64,000 nt of DNA from Roseburia_C sp051879315 (GCA_051879315.1 JBJELW010000076.1:1-64000), one strand, 5' to 3'; counted from the first letter of the stretch, positions 1-9,039 are shown. The notes: a model not told the origin generated them from the letters alone. Program-made: numbers and translations.

Positions 1-771
1 CCGGAAAGTGCAGTAAGCATTAAGGCAGTTTATAAGGATGTAAACGGTTGGATCACCACAGAGAATGGTCAGAAGGTGTATTACCAGAATGGCAGTATTG
101 TGAAGAATCAGTGGTGCCAGGATGGAGAGAAGTGGTATTATGTCAATGAAAACGGTGCACCGGTCACTGACTGGCAGAAAATTGGCGGCATCTGGTATTA
201 CTTCTACAGTGATGGCACCATGGCAGCATCCACCTGGATTGGTGGCAGCTACGTAGGAGCATCCGGCGCATGGGTGGAAAATCCTTTGCCTGAGGGCTGG
301 ATGCAGTCCGGCAGCAGATGGTGGTATCAGTACCCGGATGGAACCTACGCACAGAGCACATGGAAGAAGATCGGCGGGGAGTGGTACTATTTCGATGCGG
401 CTGGCTGGATGGCCACCGGCTGGACCTTTGACGGCAGTGACTGGTACTACATGAATGCCTCAGGAACCATGAAGACCGGATGGTTAAATGACGGCGGTAT
501 CTGGTACTATCTGAAACCCTCCGGAGCGATGGCAACCGGCTGGGTAAGTGACGGTGGAAACTGGTATCTTATGGATGAGTCCGGTGCTATGAAGACAGGA
601 TGGGCAAAACAGGGAGATGACTGGTATTATCTGGATGCTTCCGGAGCAATGAAGACCGGTTGGCTGGATTTGAACGGAACCTGGTATTATCTGGATGAAT
701 CCGGTGTGATGGCACATGATACGGTGATTGATGGCTATACGTTAAATGCAGATGGCGCATGGGTACAGTAG
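1..771 (+). CDS. Cell-wall-binding repeat protein, C-terminal part (5' end outside window)
   Basis: The frame is open from base 1, so this is the last 256 residues of a larger protein. Almost all of it is made of roughly 20-residue repeats of the form GW...G.WYYl..sGaM.tGW, about ten copies, the CW_binding_1 (choline/glucan-binding) type. This domain normally holds secreted proteins to phosphocholine-bearing teichoic acids or glucans. The last repeats run into a short DGYTLNADGAWVQ end. The block order, including a divergent WWYQYPDGTYA unit, matches the C-terminus of the next gene closely, so the two are paralogues. The N-terminal functional domain is not visible, so the activity is unknown. 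A stem-loop with a T-run follows directly. Confidence 0.85.
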   Translation, partial: PESAVSIKAVYKDVNGWITTENGQKVYYQNGSIVKNQWCQDGEKWYYVNENGAPVTDWQKIGGIWYYFYSDGTMAASTWIGGSYVGASGAWVENPLPEGWMQSGSRWWYQYPDGTYAQSTWKKIGGEWYYFDAAGWMATGWTFDGSDWYYMNASGTMKTGWLNDGGIWYYLKPSGAMATGWVSDGGNWYLMDESGAMKTGWAKQGDDWYYLDASGAMKTGWLDLNGTWYYLDESGVMAHDTVIDGYTLNADGAWVQ

Positions 772-787
772 AATATAAGTATTGATG

Positions 788-834
788 AAAGGACCTTGTG
801 AATCCAACTTGTTTGGAAAGCAATGTCCTTTTTT
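788..834 (+). terminator. Intrinsic terminator of the first wall-binding gene
   Basis: AAAGGAC at 788-794 pairs with GTCCTTT at 825-831, extended inward by TTG/CAA and an inner TCCAA/TTGGA stem, and is followed by a T-run. The stem resembles, in diverged form, the terminator after the neighbouring paralogue at 4218-4267. Confidence 0.75.
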
Positions 835-873
835 GCTTGGAGGCTTGAGAATAAATTGCGGGGTAATGTTGAC

Positions 874-902
874 TTGACAGTCACTCCGCAGAGGAGTAAA
901 AC
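874..902 (+). promoter_or_regulatory. Sigma-A-type promoter with a dyad in its spacer
   Basis: TTGACA (874-879), a 17-base spacer and TAAAAC (897-902). The spacer carries the inverted repeat ACTCC (883-887) / GGAGT (893-897), which abuts the -10 box and could be an operator. It lies just upstream of the AGGAGG ribosome site at 921-926 that serves the next gene. Confidence 0.65.
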
Positions 903-933
903 AAAGACAAGATAGTGTCTAGGAGGAGAAAAC

Positions 934-3900
934 ATGAGAAGAGAAAGTATGAAAAAAGTGTTTGCCGGCATCCTGGCAGCCGGCATGATTCTGTCAATGC
1001 CGGGAATGACGAACCTGGTGTATGCGGCGGAGCCGGAAAGTGGAGATGTTGTGACCGATGAAAACTATTTTCCGGAGGAAACAGGAGAAAAATCTCAGGT
1101 GGCAGTCAAAGAACTGGAAATCGAAACAGGCGTGGCCCCGTTGGTGACAGAAACACCATTAGCAGGGGAAAAACAGCCGGAAGAGAACCGGCTCTATGCA
1201 GAAAACACTACTACCTCTGTATCCAACGGTGGTCTGGCATATGGAGTAGCATATGCCTTACCGGACGATTTGATAAACTATACCAGTGCATCGACCTGTG
1301 TAAGACAGTATGTCAGCCAAGAGGCAGGGGGAGTTTATTTTTTACGGAATGAGCAATTACAATTTCTGAATGTATCTACAGGGGTAGTTTCATGTGTATA
1401 TAATTTTCCTGTCGGTAGTGGATATTTTAATAGAGGATATGCTTATGAAAAAGACGGAATTTTGTATTGGGCAAGCAGTGGTACTGTGGTTGAGTATGAT
1501 CTGGATGCACAAAAGGAAATACGCACTTTGCAGCTTGATAATGCCGATATTTCTTTTGGAATCGGCGTAGATGCTCAGGGACAGATCTATCTTTCCGTAT
1601 GCCGGGATGGTGCATATTACATCCAATTGTATGCAGCAGACGGCACATTGCTGGACAGTACGGAGCTGGAAGGGCCAATTTATGAGTTTGCCGGATTTGG
1701 AACAGATGGGGGATTCTATTATATCGGTTATCACAACTGGTTATATTGGGGTTATGAGCATGATATGAAATCCTTGATTTACGGAAAAGTTGAGGATGGA
1801 AAATTTGTCATGCTTGATGAGGAATACTATTTTGGACTGATATCCAATCTGTGTCAGCTTTATTATTATGAGTATCAGGATTGTGCGGCTGTGTTGGGGG
1901 AAAAATATCTGGCTGATAAGCTTGGAAATGTGTACGACATTACCGGAGGAATCGATGCAGTGAAGTTCACGTTTAGTGTTCCCCATAATTATGACGAGGA
2001 GCCTGTCAGTGAAGTGCTTGATGATACGGCCATCGGGACCAGAATGATCTATCAGGAGGATACAGATACACTGATTGCCTATGCGAGTGGAAAATGGATT
2101 TACGAATATGATTTGTCTACCAAAGAAAAAATGAGATTTTATCAGACCAGTCATTATGTGTTTAATCTGTTGGACTATGGAGATTCCATTGTAGCCATTG
2201 AAAAAGAGAATGGGGTCTATTATGTGGAATGGATCAACAAAGACGATCTTTTTCTCGGTGAAACAACTACCATTAATTTGAATGAGTCAGATACCTATGC
2301 ATCCCATACCAAAGATGAAGTGTTGCATCAGTGGGAAAAGGGATATATCACTTCTGATACCAAGGTATATGAAAGTACATATTCACTTTCCCCTTACCAA
2401 GGGGCTGTTTTTACCGATGACATGAAGGATGGGCTTTTAAGATTCAGTAACTACATGCGCTGGCTGGGCGGCCTGACTCCCTTTGAAAGTGCAGAGGAGG
2501 AAAAATGGGAACAGACCGGAAAAGGTGCAGTCCTTTTGACGGCAATCAATGAGATGACCCATGAACCATCACAGCCCGAGAATATGGATGATGCGTACTA
2601 TCAGGAAGCCTATGATGCCTGCTCAAACAGTAATCTATATAGTGTTGGTATTGGCTCGCCGGCAGCAGCCATGAATCTTATTACCGGCTGGACAGATGAT
2701 ACGGCAAATGTCAGCGCATTTGCGTTGGGACACCGTTTTACATTCCTGAAACGATCTGCTGATAAGATCGCTTATGGTTCTGCTGCATATGCGCTGCAGA
2801 ATGTGGAAGTGTATAATAACCAGATTAATACAACAGGTACAGTTACAGGTGTGGATAATAACGATTATGCATATACCTGGCCGGGAGCCGGATATTTCCC
2901 CACCAACGCCATCAGCACAAGAGCTTTGTGGTCCATTAACCTGAATTCCGATCTGATAGACAGGTCCAGTACGGCAATGACAGTTACTATTAAAGATATG
3001 GATACAGGGGAAATATACGATGTCACCGATAGTCTTGGCTCGTCGGCGTATATGGGATTTTCTCCTTATTGGGGATATTTTCACGGGGAATGTTTCTATT
3101 TTTCTTCCCCGGAAGCAGATTCCTATGACGGAAAAAATTATCAGGTAACCATCGGTAATCTGGAACTGGCAAATGGGCTGCCTGCTGAAATTGTTTACAC
3201 CGTCAGCTTTTTTACACCGGAGCATGCCTGGGGAGCATGGGAGTCATCCGGAACATCAGCTTCTGAGGAACAGAGAACCTGTGCGGTATGTGGAGAAAAA
3301 GAAACCAGAACAAAGACCACTTCGGATACGTCGGCACCCACAACACCGGGGACAGATAATCCGCTTCCTACGGAGAAAGGATGGTATTTAGGAAATCAGA
3401 ATCAGTGGTATTATGTAGATGATAGCGGAGCAGCAGCTACTGGTTGGCAGGCAGTGGACGGAACCTGGTATTACTTCAACAACACAGGTGTGATGCAGAC
3501 CGGATGGCAGAAGGTAGATGGTAACTGGTATTACATGGATGGCTCCGGAGCCATGGTGACGGGATGGCAGTTCATTAACGGACTGTGGTATTATTTCTAC
3601 GGCGACGGTTCCATGGCAGAGAATACATGGATCGGAAATAGTTATGTAGGAACATCCGGGGCATGGGTAGAACATCCTGGTCCGGAAGGTTGGAAGCAGT
3701 CCGGCAGCAAATGGTGGTATCAGTATGCAGACGGTACTTATGCGGCAAATACATGGAGGAAGATCGGAGGAATCTGGTATTACTTTGATGCAGCCGGATG
3801 GATGTGCACGGGATGGGTTTTTGACGGAAGTAACTGGTATTATATGAATGCTGATGGATCTATGAAAACCGGCTGGCTTTTAGATGGAAATACCTGGTAC

Positions 3901-4197
3901 TATCTGAATACTTCCGGAGCAATGGCAACCGGCTGGGTGAATGACGGGGGAACCTGGTATCTCATGGATTCATCCGGTGCCATGAAGACCGGATGGGCAA
4001 AACAGGGAGAAGAATGGTATTACATGAATGAGTCTGGTGCGATGCAGACCGGTTGGCTGAATCAGAATGGAACCTGGTACTATCTGTATGAATCCGGTGC
4101 AATGGCACATGATACAATTGTCGATGGCTTCTTTTTAGGTTCAGATGGTGCATGGATGCAGGGGTTTGATTTTCTGTTTCGTCTTTTCGGAATCTAA
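934..4197 (+). CDS. Secreted 1087-residue protein with C-terminal cell-wall-binding repeats
   Basis: AGGAGG at 921-926 lies 7 bases before the ATG. Residues 1-32 form a signal peptide: a basic start, a hydrophobic core and an AAE-type cleavage region. Residues of about 80-480 contain repeating short beta-rich units (for example GQIYLSVCRDG, GVYYVEW) that look like a beta-propeller-like domain, but I do not recognise a named family. The segment of about 480-790 is also unassigned. A short ERTCAVCGEKETRTK-like stretch with a CxxC pair and a Thr/Pro linker precede about twelve GW/WYY repeats from about residue 815 to the end. Those repeats bind choline-type wall polymers in known families. Compared with its upstream paralogue the C-terminus has an 11-residue hydrophobic tail. 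Probable role: an exported surface protein held non-covalently on the wall; substrate unknown. Confidence 0.85.
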   Translation: MRRESMKKVFAGILAAGMILSMPGMTNLVYAAEPESGDVVTDENYFPEETGEKSQVAVKELEIETGVAPLVTETPLAGEKQPEENRLYAENTTTSVSNGGLAYGVAYALPDDLINYTSASTCVRQYVSQEAGGVYFLRNEQLQFLNVSTGVVSCVYNFPVGSGYFNRGYAYEKDGILYWASSGTVVEYDLDAQKEIRTLQLDNADISFGIGVDAQGQIYLSVCRDGAYYIQLYAADGTLLDSTELEGPIYEFAGFGTDGGFYYIGYHNWLYWGYEHDMKSLIYGKVEDGKFVMLDEEYYFGLISNLCQLYYYEYQDCAAVLGEKYLADKLGNVYDITGGIDAVKFTFSVPHNYDEEPVSEVLDDTAIGTRMIYQEDTDTLIAYASGKWIYEYDLSTKEKMRFYQTSHYVFNLLDYGDSIVAIEKENGVYYVEWINKDDLFLGETTTINLNESDTYASHTKDEVLHQWEKGYITSDTKVYESTYSLSPYQGAVFTDDMKDGLLRFSNYMRWLGGLTPFESAEEEKWEQTGKGAVLLTAINEMTHEPSQPENMDDAYYQEAYDACSNSNLYSVGIGSPAAAMNLITGWTDDTANVSAFALGHRFTFLKRSADKIAYGSAAYALQNVEVYNNQINTTGTVTGVDNNDYAYTWPGAGYFPTNAISTRALWSINLNSDLIDRSSTAMTVTIKDMDTGEIYDVTDSLGSSAYMGFSPYWGYFHGECFYFSSPEADSYDGKNYQVTIGNLELANGLPAEIVYTVSFFTPEHAWGAWESSGTSASEEQRTCAVCGEKETRTKTTSDTSAPTTPGTDNPLPTEKGWYLGNQNQWYYVDDSGAAATGWQAVDGTWYYFNNTGVMQTGWQKVDGNWYYMDGSGAMVTGWQFINGLWYYFYGDGSMAENTWIGNSYVGTSGAWVEHPGPEGWKQSGSKWWYQYADGTYAANTWRKIGGIWYYFDAAGWMCTGWVFDGSNWYYMNADGSMKTGWLLDGNTWYYLNTSGAMATGWVNDGGTWYLMDSSGAMKTGWAKQGEEWYYMNESGAMQTGWLNQNGTWYYLYESGAMAHDTIVDGFFLGSDGAWMQGFDFLFRLFGI

Positions 4198-4217
4198 CAA
4201 TAATAGAATATATAAAG

Positions 4218-4267
4218 AAAACGGACATTGCTATTCCAATGATATTTGGAACGGCAATGTCCGTTTT
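4218..4267. terminator. Bidirectional intrinsic terminator between convergent genes
   Basis: A perfect 14-bp stem: AAAACGGACATTGC (4218-4231) pairs with GCAATGTCCGTTTT (4254-4267). The A-run and T-run at the two ends let it stop transcription from the plus-strand wall-protein gene and from the minus-strand regulator that ends at 4288. Confidence 0.85.
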
Positions 4268-4287
4268 GATTGTGTATAAAACATCAA

Positions 4288-4656
4288 TCAGGGAGTTTCG
4301 TCTTCTGGTTGTGCAGTCTCCGGGTTCTCCAGCTTTAGATAATATTCTGCCAATTGCAATGCATGATGGATTTGAACGGGTGAATAGGAATTACGTAGTC
4401 GATTGAACATGATCTGTTCCGCATCCAGAGTGTTTTTGTCTCCAAAAACTAAATAATCAATTGTTACATCACAGTTTACTGCAATCTGCACTAATACTTC
4501 CAGCGTAGGAACGCGTTTCCCGGATTCGATCAGAGCGAGATAGGAAGGTGAGATATAGAGCAGATCTGCAAAATAGGCCTGCGTCTTGCCTTGCTTTTTC
4601 CGGAGTGCACGAATTCTGGCTCCGATCTCGGTTGGTTTCATCAAAAAATCTGCCAT
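4288..4656 (-). CDS. XRE-family helix-turn-helix regulator
   Basis: A 122-residue protein. A canonical XRE HTH spans about residues 8-62: it begins IGARIRALRKKQGKTQAYFA, then the recognition-helix region YISPSYLALIESGKRVPTLEVL, then a DVTIDYLVFG end. The C-terminal 50 residues are helical with an acidic tail and no known sensor domain. The start was chosen at 4656 because GGAG (4665-4668) sits 8 bases upstream on the minus strand; an in-frame ATG 24 bases earlier has no ribosome site. It is divergent from the Tad pilus operon across a 316-base AT-rich region holding promoters for both, so it is a candidate regulator of that operon. That role is inferred from position only. Confidence 0.85.
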   Translation of the reverse strand: MADFLMKPTEIGARIRALRKKQGKTQAYFADLLYISPSYLALIESGKRVPTLEVLVQIAVNCDVTIDYLVFGDKNTLDAEQIMFNRLRNSYSPVQIHHALQLAEYYLKLENPETAQPEDETP

Positions 4657-4690
4657 AGAAATTACTCCTTTACATGGCACTCAATCCCCA

Positions 4691-4718
4691 TATATAGTTT
4701 CTTAGTCTTTTTTGTAAA
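4691..4718 (-). promoter_or_regulatory. Putative promoter of the XRE regulator
   Basis: Read on the minus strand: TTTACA (4713-4718), a 16-base spacer, then TATATA (4691-4696), about 35-40 bases before the chosen start codon. Confidence 0.4.
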
Positions 4719-4797
4719 AAATACATAAAAAAAGCAATATATACCTAAATTGTATTATTTTTTCATGCAATAATCATTACAAATAGAAAAGAATAAA

Positions 4798-4826
4798 TTG
4801 ACTATTTGTAAAGATATTGGTAAAAT
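4798..4826 (+). promoter_or_regulatory. Promoter of the Tad pilus operon
   Basis: TTGACT (4798-4803), an exact 17-base spacer and TAAAAT (4821-4826): the best sigma-A match in the gap. It predicts a leader of about 140 bases before the ATG at 4973. Confidence 0.6.
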
Positions 4827-4972
4827 AATCACAGAAAAGATTTAATGTGACAGAGAGTAGATACGTAATTTTGAAAGTAAGAGAAGTACATTGGAGAAGA
4901 TAAAAAAGTTCCATTATTTAGTGAACAGAAGGCTCGCATTTTACACGGAAATTTATATGCCAGGGAGGAAAC

Positions 4973-6034
4973 ATGAAAATTAAAGTAGTAATAGCTGAAA
5001 AAGATGAATCATATACATCAAAGTTAATCAATAATCTGGTTGGAAGGTATGCAGAACAGTTAGAAATATGTTCCTTTACCGAAGAAGAGCTACTAATACA
5101 GTTTCTTAAGGAAAAAAATACGGATGTTGTGCTGGTGTCGACAGAGTTTGAAGGTATTGCACCAGATGCGAACTCTAAAATGGCGTTTGCATATCTGACG
5201 GATTATAAAACAGAAGAAGTGGATGGAGTTGCTGCAGTCTGTAAGTATCAGAAGGTTGAAAATATATACAAGAGCATCCTGAGTCTCTATTCAGAACTTG
5301 GCAAAAATTATATTAACTATGGAGGAAAAACTGATGGAACCAAGGTTATTTCCTTTTTGGGAGTTGGGGGTGGAGTTGGAACCTCCACTATGGCCGCTGC
5401 ATATGCAGAATATTTGGCGGGAACAGGAAAGAAAACAATATATTTGAACTTAGAGAAATTGGCATCCACAAAGGCATTTTTTCAGGCTGAGGGAAAAACT
5501 GCGTTTGATGAGGTGCTGTTTGCATTGAAAAGCAAAAAGATGAATTTGGGTTTGAAGATAGAGAGCTCAATTCGATGTGACAATACCGGAGTGTTTTTCT
5601 TCGAGGCATGTAAGAACTGTATGGATATATTGGAGTTGAAAGAAGATGATATCAAATGCCTCATTGAGGGAATCTGTGGGATGAGTCAATATGATTACCT
5701 CATTATAGATAGTGATTTTGCACTGGATTCTAAAATGAATCAAATATGCAATATGGCAGACAAAATTATATTGGTGAGCAATGGAACGTACGTAAATAAT
5801 TTAAAAATGGAACTATATATACAATCTATACACAGTATAGAGGAACGGAATAAGATCGCAATGCAGCCCAAATTGCAGGTAGTCTATAACAAATTTCGTA
5901 ATAAAGAGAGTAAAGTGGTTGAAATTTCTGATTTGAAGAATGTTGGGGGAGTCCCTCTGCTGGAGAAAGCTTCGCCATCGGAGATGGCAAGACATATTGC
6001 CAGAATGGAATTCTGGAAAATGGTTGAGGAGTAG
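4973..6034 (+). CDS. tadZ: TadZ/CpaE-like pilus localisation ATPase with degenerate P-loop
   Basis: 353 residues with GGGAGG (4963-4968) before the ATG. Residues 1-115 resemble a receiver-like domain. From about residue 122 a MinD/ParA-type fold follows: VISFLGVGGGVGTSTMAAAY is the Walker A region, YDYLIIDSD is Walker B, and NMADKIILVSN follows. The usual KGGVGKT is here GGGVGTS, so the deviant signature lysine and the P-loop lysine are both missing. TadZ/CpaE proteins place the Tad secretion machine at the right site in the cell. It is the first gene of the operon and lies 12 bases from tadA. Identification rests on the order receiver-like domain then MinD-like domain plus synteny; nucleotide hydrolysis is doubtful given the P-loop. 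Confidence 0.85.
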   Translation: MKIKVVIAEKDESYTSKLINNLVGRYAEQLEICSFTEEELLIQFLKEKNTDVVLVSTEFEGIAPDANSKMAFAYLTDYKTEEVDGVAAVCKYQKVENIYKSILSLYSELGKNYINYGGKTDGTKVISFLGVGGGVGTSTMAAAYAEYLAGTGKKTIYLNLEKLASTKAFFQAEGKTAFDEVLFALKSKKMNLGLKIESSIRCDNTGVFFFEACKNCMDILELKEDDIKCLIEGICGMSQYDYLIIDSDFALDSKMNQICNMADKIILVSNGTYVNNLKMELYIQSIHSIEERNKIAMQPKLQVVYNKFRNKESKVVEISDLKNVGGVPLLEKASPSEMARHIARMEFWKMVEE

Positions 6035-6046
6035 AGGCGAGATAAG

Positions 6047-7285
6047 ATGAGAAAAGAAGTATATGATGAATTGCTTGCGGAACTGAAAAAGCAGGCTCAG
6101 GAAACGTTGCCGTTAAGTAAATTGAGTGATGAGGAACTAGAAGAAAATATTGAAGGGCTGGTAAATGCCAGAGTGCAGGAACTTGGGCTTACGGTCAATG
6201 AAAGAATTGATATCGTAGAAAAAATTTACAGCTCTATTCGAGGCTTTGGTATTTTGGATTCAATTATCAGTGATGACAGCATTACTGAGGTTATGATTAA
6301 CGGACCAGAAGATATCTTTATAGAGAAGAATGGACGTCTTCAGAAAATAGAAGATCGCTTTGAAAGCGAAAGAAAGCTGGAAGATGTGATTCAAAGAATT
6401 GTAGGTCTTGCAGGCCGTGAAGTGAATCAGGCTAATCCAATTGTGGATACGCGCCTTCCGGATGGTTCCCGTGTGAATGTGGTTCTACCTCCCATATCGT
6501 TAAGGGGTGCAATTGTAACAATTCGTAAATTTTCAAAAACACCGATGACCATAGAACAACTGATTCGGTATGGGTCAATTACGCCTGAGATAGCGAAGGT
6601 ATTGGAAACGTTAGTAAAGGCAAAATACAACATTTTTATCTGCGGTGGAACAGGCTCTGGAAAAACAACTTTCCTAAATGCACTTTCCAATTATATCCCA
6701 AAGGACGAGCGTGTTATTACAATAGAGGATTCTGCAGAATTGCAGATAACAGGAATTGATAACCTGGTAAGCCTGGAAACAAGAAATGCAAATGCATCTG
6801 GTGCTGGACAGATCACTATTCGTGATCTGATTAAATCTTCTCTGCGAATGAGACCAGAGCGTATTGTGGTCGGTGAGGTTCGAGGAGGAGAAGCCTTAGA
6901 TATGTTGCAGGCTATGAATACGGGACATGATGGGAGCTTGTCCACTGGGCATGCAAATTCCACCAAAGATATGCTGAGTCGATTGGAAACAATGGTATTG
7001 CAAGGTGCAGATGGACTTCCACTTGAAGCGATTCGACAGCAGATTGCATCAGCAGTGGACATTATTATTCATCTGTCACGGTTACGTGATCATTCCAGAA
7101 AGACGATGGAGATTACCGAAGTCGTCGGATATGAAAATGGCCAAATCGTGCTGAATCCCCTTTATCTATTTGAGGAGGACGAAAAGAGTACATTGGAAAA
7201 AGTGTCCGGTAGTCTGAAAAGGACGAAGAATCCGTTAAAAAATGATTTCAAGTTACGCCTAAGTGGATTTAACACACAGATATAA
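6047..7285 (+). CDS. tadA: Tad pilus assembly/secretion ATPase TadA (CpaF family)
   Basis: 412 residues, typical for TadA/CpaF. Visible motifs: VMINGPEDIFIEKNG in the N-terminal domain, VDTRLPDGSRVNVVLPP, Walker A GGTGSGKTT at about residues 200-208, the Asp box region VITIEDSAELQ, Walker B RPERIVVGEVRG, and the His box HDGSLSTGHANS. This hexameric motor powers assembly of the Flp pilus from the cytoplasmic side of the membrane. All catalytic motifs are intact. The ribosome site is weak (GAGGCGAG), consistent with coupling to the gene before it. Confidence 0.95.
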   Translation: MRKEVYDELLAELKKQAQETLPLSKLSDEELEENIEGLVNARVQELGLTVNERIDIVEKIYSSIRGFGILDSIISDDSITEVMINGPEDIFIEKNGRLQKIEDRFESERKLEDVIQRIVGLAGREVNQANPIVDTRLPDGSRVNVVLPPISLRGAIVTIRKFSKTPMTIEQLIRYGSITPEIAKVLETLVKAKYNIFICGGTGSGKTTFLNALSNYIPKDERVITIEDSAELQITGIDNLVSLETRNANASGAGQITIRDLIKSSLRMRPERIVVGEVRGGEALDMLQAMNTGHDGSLSTGHANSTKDMLSRLETMVLQGADGLPLEAIRQQIASAVDIIIHLSRLRDHSRKTMEITEVVGYENGQIVLNPLYLFEEDEKSTLEKVSGSLKRTKNPLKNDFKLRLSGFNTQI

Positions 7286-7301
7286 GAGGAGTGGGTTTGA
7301 A

Positions 7302-8153
7302 ATGAAAAAGAAGACGAAAGAGAAAGAACCTCAATACTATGTCTCTGCTACGAATATGCAGACGATCAACTATAAAGTGTATTACATGTCTAACAAAGAA
7401 AAGATGGTATATTCTATCATAGCTTTTATAGTTGGGGCAGCCATTGGATACTTGTTTTATGGGGGATTGGCAAAAGATGGGTATGGTTATGCAACTACAC
7501 TTACCTATGCATTAAATATCATTATTTCCGGAGTTGTTGGACTTCTTGCTGTGAAGTTTTTTTTGCCATTAAGAACAGAACAGCTTCTTGCAAAGAGGAA
7601 AAAAATGTTGAACTCTCAGTTTCGGGACATGTTGGAGGGACTGACTACGTCTTTAAGTGCAGGAAAAAACGTGATGGATTCATTCTTGGCTGTTCGCGAG
7701 GATATGAAGGTACAGTATGAGGAGGGAGCATTTATTCTGCAAGAATTAGATGTTATTGTGGCTGGTATGCAAAATAACATAAATATCGAAGATCTTCTGG
7801 CAGACTTTGGAAAAAGAAGTGGTATTGACGATATTGTGAGTTTTGCGGATGTTTTTCGGGTGTGTTATAGGAAGGGCGGAAATATCAGAGATGTCATACA
7901 GAATACGAGAAGTATTTTGAATGATAAGCTTTTGATTCGTGATGAAATTGAGACTACGGTCACATCCAGTAAGACAGAGCAGAACCTGATGATTGTTATG
8001 CCGGTTCTTTTAATAGGAATGATTAAAGCAATGAGCCCGGAGTTTGCTGCTAATTTTGCTACTCCAACAGGAATCATGGCTACAACGGTTGCAATAGTAT
8101 GTTTTGTTGTTGCTTACATATTGGGTAAAAAGATATTGGATATCAAGATTTGA
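7302..8153 (+). CDS. tadB: Tad pilus inner-membrane platform protein TadB
   Basis: 283 residues. The start is set at ATG 7302 behind AGAGGAG (7285-7291); an earlier GTG at 7263 would overlap tadA and has no ribosome site. Two hydrophobic helices occur near residues 35-95 and two at the C-terminus. Between them is a T2SSF/GspF-type domain (MLEGLTTSLSAGKNVMDSF ... FADVFRVCYRKGGNI). TadB pairs with TadC to form the membrane platform on which the TadA motor acts. Its position directly after tadA and before a second GspF-type gene supports the assignment. Confidence 0.88.
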   Translation: MKKKTKEKEPQYYVSATNMQTINYKVYYMSNKEKMVYSIIAFIVGAAIGYLFYGGLAKDGYGYATTLTYALNIIISGVVGLLAVKFFLPLRTEQLLAKRKKMLNSQFRDMLEGLTTSLSAGKNVMDSFLAVREDMKVQYEEGAFILQELDVIVAGMQNNINIEDLLADFGKRSGIDDIVSFADVFRVCYRKGGNIRDVIQNTRSILNDKLLIRDEIETTVTSSKTEQNLMIVMPVLLIGMIKAMSPEFAANFATPTGIMATTVAIVCFVVAYILGKKILDIKI

Positions 8154-8166
8154 GGGGAGGTATTAT

Positions 8167-9039
8167 ATGTTGCTTCCGGTACAAATGATTATTTTGTTGG
8201 GGTTGGGAGTGGTTTCGGTCATTATTTTCTTGGTTTTCTTTGTGAAATCAAAAAGATATGATGAAATCTTCACAACCTTAGATGAAAAAGAATACCCATT
8301 AAAGGAAACATATTCCGTGGGTTATGCCGTTATGGAGACCTTGAAATATGACTATAAATCGCAAAAGGATCGGACACTCCGTACCCAGATAGAAATACTT
8401 TATGGAAAGAAATATGTGGAATTTTATCTTCGGGTCATATATGCCCAAAAGATCACCTATACCATGTTGATGGTTGTGTTGGCATTTATATTCTATGCGT
8501 TGACGGCAGAAACAGTAGTACTAATTCTGTTTTTGGGGCTTGCAGGATTTGCCTATATCTATTACGGGGAGAGTGTCAGCAGAAAAATAGCTTCAAGAAA
8601 AGAACAGATGATTGGGGATTTTGCGGAGGCCATTTCCAAACTTGCATTGTTGACAAATGCCGGTTTGGTGCTCAGGGAAGCATGGGAGCTTGTGGCAATT
8701 TCCGGAGAAGGGGTGCTGTATGATGAGATGAATCGTACATTGGATGATATGAAGAATGGCGTTTCTGATGCTGAGGCGATTCGACAGTTCGGTGTACGTT
8801 GTATCATACCGGAGATTAAGAAATTTTCTTCTACCATTGTGCAGGGATTAGAACGAGGTAGCAGAGATCTGACATTACTGATGATGGAACAGAGCAAAGA
8901 AATATGGGATGCGCGCAAGCAGAGTATTAAACGTGAAGGAGAGAAAGCATCCAGCAAGCTGATGATGCCCATTTTATTGATGTTTGTGGGTATTTTAATC
9001 ATGGTCATTGTACCTGTATTTACTAATCTTGGTGTATAG
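8167..9039 (+). CDS. tadC: Tad pilus inner-membrane platform protein TadC
   Basis: 290 residues from ATG 8167 behind GGGGAGG (8154-8160). It begins with a membrane helix (about residues 5-25), has a central pair of helices (about 105-145), a GspF-type domain (IGDFAEAISKLALLTNAGLV ... RQFGVRCIIPEIKKFSSTIV), and a C-terminal helix (MMPILLMFVGILIMVIVPVF). This is the usual TadC layout. It follows tadB with 13 bases between them and precedes the pilin gene. Confidence 0.88.
   Translation: MLLPVQMIILLGLGVVSVIIFLVFFVKSKRYDEIFTTLDEKEYPLKETYSVGYAVMETLKYDYKSQKDRTLRTQIEILYGKKYVEFYLRVIYAQKITYTMLMVVLAFIFYALTAETVVLILFLGLAGFAYIYYGESVSRKIASRKEQMIGDFAEAISKLALLTNAGLVLREAWELVAISGEGVLYDEMNRTLDDMKNGVSDAEAIRQFGVRCIIPEIKKFSSTIVQGLERGSRDLTLLMMEQSKEIWDARKQSIKREGEKASSKLMMPILLMFVGILIMVIVPVFTNLGV

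Larger units (their letters stand above)
4657..4972. other. AT-rich divergent control region between regulator and Tad operon
   Basis: This 316-base gap contains no credible ORF. It holds one promoter-like site on each strand (listed separately) and an approximately 140-base untranslated leader before the first Tad gene. The leader has no strong hairpin or known riboswitch that I can see. Confidence 0.6.

Noticed and set aside
164..823. Several long minus-strand ORFs across the wall-binding repeat genes (here and at 3388-3675, 3962-4228, 31068-31879)
   Set aside because: They are antisense shadows of the repetitive GW/WYY coding sequence, with no ribosome sites and low-complexity His/Pro/Ser composition.
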